Part shown: in pieces, positions 35,400-42,463 of the stretch
How the letters are laid out: every line of letters begins with the position of its first letter
Numbering within the stretch: position 1 is the first letter of the stretch
From: Paracoccaceae bacterium Fryx2
GTDB lineage: Bacteria; Pseudomonadota; Alphaproteobacteria; Rhodobacterales; Rhodobacteraceae
NCBI GenBank assembly: GCA_032334235.1
Contig: JAVSGI010000003.1
Span: 1 to 64,000, forward strand
Length of the DNA stretch: 64,000 nucleotides
Direction: 5' to 3'
The notes under the pieces: generated by a model
Database searches by the model: none
What the model was told of the DNA's origin: nothing
The model's input: only the letters and a program-made list of their open reading frames with translations
Position numbers and translations under genes: made by a program

Positions 35400-36164
35400 T
35401 CATGCGGTGATCGAGAACCCGCCGTCGATGTCATGCACACCGCCGGTCAGGTTTCGCGCCCCTTTCGAGGCCAGGAAGGCAGCCATCGCGCCCACGTCTT
35501 CGATGGTGACCAGTTGATGCATGGGGGCGCGGCTGGCCGCCGCCTCCATCAGTTCGTCGAAATGGTCGATGCCCGAGGCGGCGCGGGTCTTCAGCGGCCC
35601 GGGCGACAGGGCATGGACAGTGATGCCCTTTTCGCCCAGTTCGGCCGCGGCATAGCGCACCGCGCTTTCCAGCGCCGCCTTGACCGGACCCATCATGTTG
35701 TAGTGCCGCACGACGCGGGATGACCCGAAGAAAGACACCGAAAGGCAGGTGCCGCCCTGCGACATCAGCGGTTCCGCAAGCCGGATCATGCGCAGGAAGG
35801 AATGCACCGAAATGTCCATCGCCAGCGAGAAGCCCTCGGCCGAACACTCCACCACGCGGCCGTGGAGGTCATCCTTGGGTGCGAAGGCAATCGAATGCAG
35901 CAGCGTGTCGAGCCTGCCCCAGCGCGCGCCGATCGCGCCGAACACCGCCTCGGTCTGCCCGGGGCGCGAGACATCCAGCGGCAGGATGATCTCGGCCCCC
36001 AGCGCCTCGGCCAGCGGCCGGACGTAGGGCTCCGCCCGGTCATTGAGATAGGTGATCGCGAGGTCCGCGCCCTGCGCGCGCAGCGCCCGGGCACAGCCCC
36101 AGGCAATGGACTGCTCGTTCGCAACCCCGACGATCAGTGCCTTGTGGCCTTCAAGCCCGAACAT
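35400..36164 (-). CDS. FabI-like enoyl-[ACP] reductase paralogue
   Basis: A 254-residue SDR of the FabI group (GVANEQSIAWGCARALRAQGA; NAD-binding start; C-terminal TGGVHDIDGGFSI). The catalytic Tyr-x6-Lys is present in HYNMMGPVK, but the first FabI tyrosine (Tyr146 of E. coli) is Phe in SFFGSSRVVRHY. The canonical FabI of this window at 40514-41341 keeps both. It starts the DUF3141-pta-ackA operon, so this copy probably reduces an enoyl-CoA-type substrate in a special pathway rather than serving bulk fatty acid synthesis. Confidence 0.88.
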   Translation of the reverse strand: MFGLEGHKALIVGVANEQSIAWGCARALRAQGADLAITYLNDRAEPYVRPLAEALGAEIILPLDVSRPGQTEAVFGAIGARWGRLDTLLHSIAFAPKDDLHGRVVECSAEGFSLAMDISVHSFLRMIRLAEPLMSQGGTCLSVSFFGSSRVVRHYNMMGPVKAALESAVRYAAAELGEKGITVHALSPGPLKTRAASGIDHFDELMEAAASRAPMHQLVTIEDVGAMAAFLASKGARNLTGGVHDIDGGFSITA

Positions 36165-36464
36165 GGCGCGCCCTTCCGCAATTTCATTCCGGCGCGATCA
36201 GACAGCGCGACTGTGACGGTTTCTTGTGGCCCAGCTTGAAAATGCCGTGACGAGGCTGCGGCATTCTGGAGCCCCCGGTCCCATGCACCGCTGACCAATG
36301 AATCCGCCTTTCCGGCCACCCGGCGGAAGCAGGCGTTCCCTGGTCCATGTTTCAGAGAGGCCGGGACGGCGGGCACGTTCACGATCCTTGACCCCGCAAC
36401 GTGCATCGCCAAGAGCGGCATCGCAACTCGCCTGAAACGTTCGCCCCACCGTCTGACCCAGCAC
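36165..36464. other. Intergenic region, nothing recognised
   Basis: A 300-bp stretch between the fabI-like gene start and the toxin relic. It should contain the promoter of the fabI-DUF3141-pta-ackA operon. I see no tRNA copy, att-like repeat or gene. Confidence 0.35.
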
Positions 36465-37123
36465 ATGGGCCAGCGATCGCACCTCGGCCACGAAGGCCAG
36501 CCGCCCGCGCCGGATCTGGCCGATTACCAGGACCGCTATCTGGTGACGGTGCGCGACATCGAGACCGGCAAGGACCAGATCCTGACCGCCTCATGGAGCC
36601 ACCCGTTTTTTGCCCGCATGCCGGAAAACACGCCGATGCCGGTGGGGGCCGAGGGGCTGGTGTATCAGGGTGCCATCGAGTGGGCGGCCTGGGTTGATGC
36701 AAAAGACCTGTAGGCGGGCTATGAGCTGCTGAAACCGGACGATACCGGGCCGAGGTGGTAGAGGTGGAGCGCGTTGTCGCCCCGCTGACGGCCTACAACC
36801 TGACGGTGGAGGAATTCAGCACGTTCTTCGTCGCCGCGAACGTGGACGCCGAGCCAGTCTGGGTGCATAATTCATGTAAGACCTACCAAACTTGGATGGA
36901 GAATTGTAGCTGGGTTGCGACACGCCGCATGAAAGCAATGCTGCGTGAGGCCAGAATGGAAACGGCAAATACTGGGGATATCGCAATCCCATCTGCCAAA
37001 AGGCTCATCGAACCGAGATTATATGCCGAGATTCTGGCGGTTCATGTACCATTTGACTGGGCACCTTATCTCGCATGGCAGGGTGGGCACGATGCTACCC
37101 TTTGCGGAGGTCAGGTCGAATGA
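36465..37123 (+). pseudogene. Polymorphic-toxin Hint module and C-terminal tip, broken
   Basis: A Hint (intein-like protease) pretoxin module in pieces: DRYLVTVRDIETGKDQILTA, SWSHPFFARMPE and AEGLVYQGAIEWAAWVDAKDL, then an in-frame TAG (36711) where CAG is expected. A one-base loss near 36750 follows, after which the next frame continues VVEVERVVAPLTAYNLTVEE, FSTFFVAA and the terminal VWVHNSC. After VHNSC comes a tip of about 77 residues (KTYQTWMENCSWVATRRMK to HDATLCGGQVE) that I cannot assign to a toxin family. Everything N-terminal of the Hint part is absent. GC drops after the Hint boundary, as expected for exchangeable toxin tips. Confidence 0.7.
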
Positions 37124-37583
37124 TCCTGAGGCCTTCAGCCGTTTGCAGGGGCCGTCCGACGTGTTTCGTTACATGCTTTGTGATCTACTGATGCGTGGAT
37201 TGGATCGCATCCCGGCGTCTTTCGATGTACCAACAGACAGATTGAGGCTTCTTGTCGCACAGATACAAGAGTTGCCCTACGAGCTTTCCTGGACTCAGGT
37301 CTCCCGGCGTTTCGCGGATATCGGGCTGACCGCACGTCTTGAATGCCAACTTTTGGCAGGGAAGTTCTGCCTGACTCTCGTGGTGTTGCGAGGACGAAAC
37401 CCGGTCTGGACGAAGGTCATCTTCATCGGTTCACCGGACCCCGTTAGATGGCATTATGTGTTCAAGGATATCGAACTTCAAGGCAATAAACTGGTGGTAA
37501 CGCGGCGTGTCGGTATGAGTGACGTTAATGGCGTTTTGAACTATGAGTTCTACGCATTGCCGATTGACGAAATTTCTGCATAG
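37092..37583 (+). CDS. Hypothetical protein, candidate immunity protein
   Basis: A protein of about 163 residues starting MLPFAEVRSNDPEAF, overlapping the end of the toxin tip by 32 bases in another frame; an ATG at 36945 could lengthen it. It is soluble, with mixed alpha/beta character (RLLVAQIQELPYELSWTQVS, FCLTLVVLRG, KLVVTRRVGM) and lower GC than the core genome. No family is recognised. Position directly after a Hint-toxin tip and before an orphan Hint fragment is the standard place for an immunity gene, but that role is inferred from context only. Confidence 0.5.
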   Translation: MLPFAEVRSNDPEAFSRLQGPSDVFRYMLCDLLMRGLDRIPASFDVPTDRLRLLVAQIQELPYELSWTQVSRRFADIGLTARLECQLLAGKFCLTLVVLRGRNPVWTKVIFIGSPDPVRWHYVFKDIELQGNKLVVTRRVGMSDVNGVLNYEFYALPIDEISA

Positions 37584-37623
37584 ATCGTCTTGATCGGGTT
37601 GTTTGTCCGAAAATAGGGCGGCG

Positions 37624-37664
37624 ACATTCCGATGGTCGTCGGGGCCGAGGGGCTGGTCTATCAA
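37624..37664 (+). pseudogene. Orphan Hint fragment, second copy
   Basis: About 41 bases encode IPMVVGAEGLVYQ, closely matching the TPMPVGAEGLVYQ segment of the upstream Hint module (36628-36667) at protein and DNA level. It lacks the rest of the module. This looks like the trace of an orphan toxin cassette behind an immunity gene. Confidence 0.5.
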
Positions 37665-37784
37665 GTTCAGCCTGAACAAGCCTGAAGCCATTGTCTTTGC
37701 GTGATAAGGTGGTGGTTCTACTCGCCTCGGCCTGCCGGATTTCGTAGAATTCGCTCAAGAACCCTGCAATTTCCGGTTTGCGCC

Positions 37785-38204
37785 ATGAAGCACCGCTCGC
37801 GTTCTCCCGAGCAGAATGATCTCCTCCGCCCCCGGCTGGTCGATCTCATCGACATGCGCCATGAACTGGTGAAGCTGTCCGCCCTGATCGAACGGACCCA
37901 TCCCAAGCTGTCAGTCGGGGCGCAGTGCCGCCTGCTGTCGAACTCGAGGTCGTCGTTCTATTACGCGCCGCAGGGCGAGACCGCAATGAACCTCGACCTG
38001 ATGCTGTTGATCGACAAGCAGTTCCTGGACGCCCCGTTTTCCGGTGTCCGGCAGATGACTTGGCATCGTCAGAACAAGGGCCATGCTGTGACCCAAGCCG
38101 CTGACCTCATGAAATACGCGCGCCCTTCCGATAACTTCAACCTCACCAAAGCTTGCAACCGTAGCAGAGGGCAAGGCAACCCTTTTCCATCTTTGAGGGA
38201 ATGA
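37785..38204 (+). pseudogene. Chimeric transposase relic (IS5-like start joined to IS3-like OrfB part)
   Basis: A 139-codon open frame built of unrelated pieces. The first 40 or so residues (MKHRSRSPEQNDLL, VDLIDMRHELVKLSALI) match the N-terminus of IS5-group transposases. The next block (RTHPKLSVGAQCRLL, SRSSFYYAPQGETAMNLDLM, FSGVRQMTWH) is the N-terminal part of an IS3-family OrfB. The last 35 residues fit neither. No DDE core and no terminal repeats are present, so it is inactive debris from nested IS insertions next to the tRNA gene. Confidence 0.65.
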
Positions 38205-38425
38205 CACGTCAAGACGACGGCCACTTATATCGCAAGATGTGCGGTCGACGCCGGAGAGATTCGGTGCGAAAAATCTGTGTCCTGCCCGAGAAAATATAGT
38301 ATTCTATGGGTTTAGGGGATGGCTTTGCGGTAGGCCGGATTTCCGCCTTTGTGAACCGAACTGTAAACCGGCCCGTTGATCGGGTTCCGAAGGACAGCAG
38401 TCACCTTGAGATCGTTGGGAAAAAC

Positions 38426-38502
38426 TGGTCGGGGCGAGAAGATTCGAACTTCCGACCTACGGTACCCAAAACCGTCGCGCTACCAGGCTGCGCTACGCCC
38501 CG
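38426..38502 (-). tRNA. tRNA-Pro (UGG anticodon)
   Basis: A 77-nt cloverleaf on the minus strand: acceptor stem CGGGGCG / CGCCCCG, D-arm AGCGCAGCCTGGTAGCGC, anticodon loop TTTGGGT (anticodon TGG), T-loop GTTCGAATC, discriminator A and an encoded CCA. Its 3' end faces the decayed island at 36.4-38.2 kb, the classical integration side, although no second attachment copy was found. Confidence 0.95.
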
Positions 38503-38543
38503 ACGCGCACTTCCTACAGCCGATCACCCGGATTGGAAAGCCG

Positions 38544-39044
38544 CTATTGCAGGCAGGGCCAGGCCGCCGTTGCCTGATCCAGCGCGGGGTGGCGCAACTC
38601 GGACCCCGGCACGATGCCCAGACGCTTTGCCAGCCCGCCGTTGATCTCCAGCACCGCCAGCACGCCCGGGCCGCCGTCGATCGGGGTTTCGTCCTGCGGC
38701 ACGGCATTGGAATGCACCCGCGTCACCCGCCCCGCCGGGTCGGCAAAGATCATGTCGAGCGGGATCAGCGTGTTCTTCATCCAGAACCCGGCGCGCTGCG
38801 GGCGTTCGTAAACGAACAGCATCCCGGCCGAGGCCGGCATCGACTCGCGGTGCATCAGGCCCTGTGCGCGTTCCGCCGCAGTGTCGGCCACCTCGACGGT
38901 AAAACGCGCCTGCCCGCCCGGGCCGCGCAGTTCCACGGTATCGGCGCGGCACCCGGCCATCGCCGCACCCGGCAGGGCCAGCAGCGCCCCGCACAGCAAC
39001 CACAGGCGGGCGCTCAGCCCGCCGGACGCGACGCCGCTTCCCAT
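38544..39044 (-). CDS. DUF192 secreted protein
   Basis: A 166-residue exported protein with a hydrophobic leader (LWLLCGALLALPGAAMA) followed by a DUF192 domain of about 120 residues. Family motifs: FTVEVADTAAERAQGLMHRE, AGMLFVYERPQRAGFWMKNTLIPLDMIF, and VLAVLEINGGLAKRLGI with the conserved Gly pair. The function of DUF192 is not established. Its ATG lies inside the 3' end of the cold-shock gene (31-bp overlap), so the two are co-transcribed and probably coupled. Confidence 0.88.
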   Translation of the reverse strand: MGSGVASGGLSARLWLLCGALLALPGAAMAGCRADTVELRGPGGQARFTVEVADTAAERAQGLMHRESMPASAGMLFVYERPQRAGFWMKNTLIPLDMIFADPAGRVTRVHSNAVPQDETPIDGGPGVLAVLEINGGLAKRLGIVPGSELRHPALDQATAAWPCLQ

Positions 39045-39553
39045 GACACCACCTGCACCGCCATGCGGCCCCGCTTGCCGTCGATGATGCGCAGGCAGAC
39101 CGCCTCGCCGGCGCCAAGGTCGGCAAAGCCCGACAGGCGCAACACCTCGACGTGAATGAACACATCCTCTGTCCGGCCAAAGACATTGGCAAAGCCGAAG
39201 CCCTTGCCCTTGTCGAACCACTTGACCCGCGCCGGTTCCAGCGGCCGGGCGGCGATTTCCTCGGGGGTGGCGATGGCGTTGTCATCGCCCAGCGGGAAGG
39301 GCAGGCCCTGCGGCGGCTCGATCTTCAACACCTCGACCGCCTGGACGCCGCGCTGCGTCATCTGCACCTTGACGGTGATGCCGGTGCCATCCGCCACCGA
39401 GCTTTGCCCGTAGTTGCGCAGGACGTTGGCGTGCAGCAGAATGTCGGCCCCGGCCATATCGGTCACGATGAAGCCGAATCCCTTGGCAGGATCGAACCAC
39501 TTCACCTTGCCGTGGACGACCTGCGCGGTCCGATCTGCGTCTTCTTCTTCCAT
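39014..39553 (-). CDS. Two-domain cold-shock protein
   Basis: A 179-residue protein with two cold-shock domains: CSD1 (residues 14-80, GKVKWFDPAKGFGFIV with RNP1) and CSD2 (108-175, ARVKWFDKGKGFGFANV and EDVFIHVEVLR). RNP2 in CSD1 reads ADILLHANVL rather than the usual DVFVHxSA, a common variation in the alphaproteobacterial long form. It is a cytosolic RNA/ssDNA chaperone. The upstream 115 bp contain an AT-rich stretch (39635-39667) that may carry its promoter. Overlap with DUF192 is conserved in many relatives. Confidence 0.9.
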   Translation of the reverse strand: MEEEDADRTAQVVHGKVKWFDPAKGFGFIVTDMAGADILLHANVLRNYGQSSVADGTGITVKVQMTQRGVQAVEVLKIEPPQGLPFPLGDDNAIATPEEIAARPLEPARVKWFDKGKGFGFANVFGRTEDVFIHVEVLRLSGFADLGAGEAVCLRIIDGKRGRMAVQVVSWEAASRPAG

Positions 39554-39669
39554 TTCGAGAGCCGTTTCCCCGGATGAAGCCCCACTTCTGACTCTTGCCG
39601 CTATCCGCGCCGATCTTTCAAGTGAAAAGCGGGTGACGGCTGGATTCTGAATAATTCATATATGTTTTT

Positions 39670-40272
39670 TCAGGGGTTGAGACGTTCGATCTGCCAGGGA
39701 TGCGCAGGGCTTTCGCGGGTCCACCGGAACCGGTCGTGCAGGCGAAAGGCGCCGTCGGCCCAGAACTCGATCTCCAGCGGCAGCAGCCTGATGCCGCCCC
39801 AGAACGGCGGGCGCGGCGGGTTTGGGCCGCGGGCGGCGGTGACCTTCGCCACCTCGGCCATCAGCGCCATGCGCGAGGCCAGCGGTTTGCTCTGGTCCGA
39901 CGCCCAGGCGCCCAGGCGGCTTTTCAGCGACCGCGAGGCGTAATAGGCATCCGCAGCCGCCCCCTCCTCGCGTTCGGTCAGGCCGCGCACCCGCACCTGG
40001 CGGCGCAGCGACTTCCAGTGCATCACGAAGGCCGCCTTGCCGCTGGAAGCAATCTCCTGCGCCTTTGCGCTGCCGTAATTGGTGTAGAAGACAAATCCGG
40101 CGGGCTCGATGTCCTTCAGCAGCACCATCCGCACATTGGGCATCCCGGTCGAGTCCACGCTTGCAAGCGCGATGGCGTTGGGATCGTTCGGCTCCTGCCC
40201 CTCGGCCTCGGCCAGCCAGGCGCGCGCGATGGCAAACGGGTCGTCTCCCGCAAAGATCCCGGTCCTGTCCAC
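39670..40272 (-). CDS. pdxH: Pyridoxamine/pyridoxine 5'-phosphate oxidase
   Basis: A 200-residue FMN enzyme for the last step of pyridoxal phosphate synthesis and salvage. Motifs: [69 protein letters not shown] and the C-terminal [24 protein letters not shown]. Translation from GTG 40272 ([11 protein letters not shown]) is chosen because AGGAG lies seven bases upstream and the length equals the family norm; the open frame 5' of it is merely the 28-bp repeat array read through. Confidence 0.94.
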   Translation of the reverse strand: MDRTGIFAGDDPFAIARAWLAEAEGQEPNDPNAIALASVDSTGMPNVRMVLLKDIEPAGFVFYTNYGSAKAQEIASSGKAAFVMHWKSLRRQVRVRGLTEREEGAAADAYYASRSLKSRLGAWASDQSKPLASRMALMAEVAKVTAARGPNPPRPPFWGGIRLLPLEIEFWADGAFRLHDRFRWTRESPAHPWQIERLNP

Positions 40273-40317
40273 CTGCCGCTCCTGCCTGTCATGGTTGCCC
40301 GTCAGAGGTAGCCCCCC

Positions 40318-40457
40318 GCCGCGTCTGCGGCAACCCTTGATGCGCGCCGCGTCTGCGGCAACCCTTGATGCGCGCCGCGCCTGCGGCAACCCTTGATGCC
40401 CGCCGCGCCTGCGGCAACCCTTGATGCCCGCCGCGCCTGCGGCAACCCTTGATGCCC
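40318..40457. repeat. Five tandem 28-bp hairpin repeats
   Basis: Five head-to-tail copies of a 28-bp unit (GCCGCGTCTGCGGCAACCCT plus TGATGCGC in copies 1-2; GCCGCGCCTGCGGC... ending TGATGCCC in copies 4-5, with copy 3 also of the GCC type) fill the gap between pdxH and fabI. Each unit folds into a 5-bp hairpin GCCGC/GCGGC with a 4-nt loop (GTCT or GCCT). No spacers separate the copies. Confidence 0.92.
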
Positions 40458-40513
40458 GCCGCCCTTTCGCCTAATGCTCGTCGCCAAATGGGCGGCGGGG
40501 CGAAGGAAACACC

Positions 40514-41341
40514 ATGGCGACAGGACTGCTGGCGGGCAAGCGCGGGCTTATCATGGGGCTCGCGAACGACAAGTCGATTGCCTGGGGCATTGCGAAGGCC
40601 TGCGCCGATCAGGGGGCGGAACTGGCGTTCTCGTATCAGGGCGACGCCTTCCGCAAGCGGGTCGAACCGCTGATCGCCACCATCGGCATGTCGGAAATGG
40701 TCGATTGCGATGTCTCCGACCCGGCCTCGCTCGACGCTCTGTTCGCGCATGTCGCCGGGCTTTGGGGCAGCATCGACTTCGTGGTCCATGCCATCGCCTA
40801 TTCCGACAAGAACGAACTGCGCAACCGCTACGTCGAAACCACGCCCGACAACTTCCGCAAGACGATGGATGTGTCGGTCTATTCCTTCACCGCCGTCTGC
40901 CAGCGCGCCGAAAAGCTGATGCCGAACGGCGGCAGCCTGCTGACGCTGACCTACTACGGCGCGGAGAAGGTGATGCCGCACTACAACGTGATGGGCGTCG
41001 CCAAGGCCGCGCTGGAGGCTTCGGTGAAATACCTCGCCGAAGACCTCGGCAAGGACCGCATCCGCGTCAATGCGATTTCCGCCGGGCCGATCAAGACGCT
41101 GGCCGCGAGCGGCATCGGCGATTTCCGCTACATCATGAAGTGGAACGAGCTGAACTCGCCGCTGCGCCGCAACGTGACGCAGGACGAGGTCGGCCAGTCC
41201 GCGCTGTATCTGGTGTCAGACATGTCGTCGGGCGTCACCGGCGAGGTGCTGCATGTCGATGCGGGCTTCCATGTCGTCGGCATGAAGGCGGTCGATGCGC
41301 CCGATATCGACGTGGTGACGGGGCGCAAGGACGCGCAATGA
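40514..41341 (+). CDS. fabI: Enoyl-[acyl-carrier-protein] reductase (NADH)
   Basis: A 275-residue canonical FabI, last step of each fatty-acid elongation cycle. NAD-binding GLANDKSIAWGIAKACADQGA, and the complete catalytic set TYYGAEKVMPHYNVMGVAK (both tyrosines and the lysine). The C-terminus ends GEVLHVDAGFHVVGM plus a short extension. GGCGAAGGAAAC before the ATG gives a ribosome site. The 28-bp hairpin array lies immediately upstream, probably in its leader or promoter region. It contrasts with the Tyr-to-Phe paralogue at 35400-36164. Confidence 0.95.
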   Translation: MATGLLAGKRGLIMGLANDKSIAWGIAKACADQGAELAFSYQGDAFRKRVEPLIATIGMSEMVDCDVSDPASLDALFAHVAGLWGSIDFVVHAIAYSDKNELRNRYVETTPDNFRKTMDVSVYSFTAVCQRAEKLMPNGGSLLTLTYYGAEKVMPHYNVMGVAKAALEASVKYLAEDLGKDRIRVNAISAGPIKTLAASGIGDFRYIMKWNELNSPLRRNVTQDEVGQSALYLVSDMSSGVTGEVLHVDAGFHVVGMKAVDAPDIDVVTGRKDAQ

Positions 41342-41380
41342 CGCTGGCGGCGCCCTGCCCCGCGCATCGAGGAGAAAGCA

Positions 41381-41884
41381 ATGAACGACCGTCTGCCGCA
41401 TGAAAAGGGCTTCCACGTCTCGTGGGACCAGATCCACCGCGACGCGCGCGCGCTGGCCTGGCGGCTCGACGGGCGCGGCCCCGATGGCGGCGCCTGGAAG
41501 GCGGTGGTCGGCATCACCCGCGGCGGCCTCGTGCCCGCGATGATCGTCAGCCGCGAACTCGACATCCGCGTCGTCGATACCATCAGCGTGAAAAGCTACA
41601 ACCACCAGGCCCAGATGGCGCCCCGGGTCATCAAGGCGCCGCAGGCCGACCTGATGGGCGACGGCACCGGCATCCTGGTGGTCGATGATCTGGTCGACAG
41701 CGGCAAGACGCTGGAGGTGGTGCGCGCCCTCTACCCCAAGGCGCATTTCGCCACCGTCTACGCCAAGCCGTCGGGCCGCCCGATGGTCGACACCTACATC
41801 ACCGAGGTCAGCCAGGACACCTGGATCTTCTTCCCCTGGGACATGGCGCTGCAATACGTCCAGCCGTTCCGCGGCACCGACTGA
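41381..41884 (+). CDS. gpt: Xanthine(-guanine) phosphoribosyltransferase
   Basis: A 167-residue purine salvage enzyme transferring phosphoribose from PRPP to xanthine or guanine. The PRPP loop is [17 protein letters not shown] near residue 100; [19 protein letters not shown] is the N-terminal dinucleotide-binding loop; [11 protein letters not shown] is the C-terminal signature. An AGGAGAAAGCA site precedes the ATG. It is downstream of fabI by 39 bp and probably shares its transcript. Confidence 0.93.
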   Translation: MNDRLPHEKGFHVSWDQIHRDARALAWRLDGRGPDGGAWKAVVGITRGGLVPAMIVSRELDIRVVDTISVKSYNHQAQMAPRVIKAPQADLMGDGTGILVVDDLVDSGKTLEVVRALYPKAHFATVYAKPSGRPMVDTYITEVSQDTWIFFPWDMALQYVQPFRGTD

Positions 41885-42463
41885 CGCAGCCGGGCTGCGC
41901 GCCACCGCAGCCCGCATTTCCCGCCCGCTGCACCGGCTGTTCGAGGCCGGCCTGATCGTCAAGGCCCTGCGGCGGCAGCCTAGGCGCTGGTCGGCCCCGG
42001 CCTGCTGCAGGCCCCGGCCTGCTGCGGACCTCGCGCCGGCTGATCCTGTCCAGCGTCGTCCGGGCCACCCGCGACCAGATCGCCCAGGGTCCGCAGGACG
42101 ATGTCGCGCTCCGGCCGCAGCAGGCGGCGGCCGCGCTGTCGGACGAGACCCGGCATTTCCAAGCGATTTACCCCCTGGCGTCGGCGCGGCGGCTGGTCCC
42201 GGCCTGTCCGGCAGCGGCGGCGGCGCTGCTGGCGGGTTTCGTCACCTCGCAGGTCCACGAATGGACGGTGACACAGGCGCCGCTGGTGCTGTCGGCTTTC
42301 GACCCGGTGAGGATCGCGCTGACCCTGCGCGAACACTGCGGCCTGCGCGCGGCGCATCCCCCGCACCCCACGCCGAAGCCTGACCCGGCCCGGCCCGGAA
42401 GCAGCTTGCGGCGGCCCGGTTTCCCTGCTCCAAATGCAGCCACCCGCAGCCCCGGAGACCCTG
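41885..42463 (+). other. Gene-poor gap with a possible coding relic
   Basis: About 580 bp without a complete gene. From 41956 to about 42400 the plus strand stays open; the middle reads like protein (TRDQIAQGPQDDVALRPQQA, ARRLVPACPAAAAALLAGFV, APLVLSAFDPVRIALTLREH) and has third-position GC bias. I know no match, and no start codon with a ribosome site is evident. It could be a short unknown protein or a truncated gene. Confidence 0.3.

Noticed and set aside
32948-35410. 820-codon open frame on the plus strand
   Set aside because: Antisense to the DUF3141 gene, which has a recognisable hydrolase core; the plus frame has shadow composition.
36165-38425. Attachment-site direct repeat of the tRNA-Pro 3' end
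   Set aside because: I looked for the GGTCGGGGCGAGAAG block on the far side of the island and did not find a copy; integration at this tRNA stays unproven.
40318-40457. CRISPR array
   Set aside because: The 28-bp copies are directly adjacent with no spacers and no cas genes nearby; it is a simple tandem repeat.
40289-40981. 230-codon minus-strand frame through the repeat array
   Set aside because: It is antisense to fabI and then reads through the 28-bp repeats, giving a repetitive Arg/Gly tail; not a real gene.
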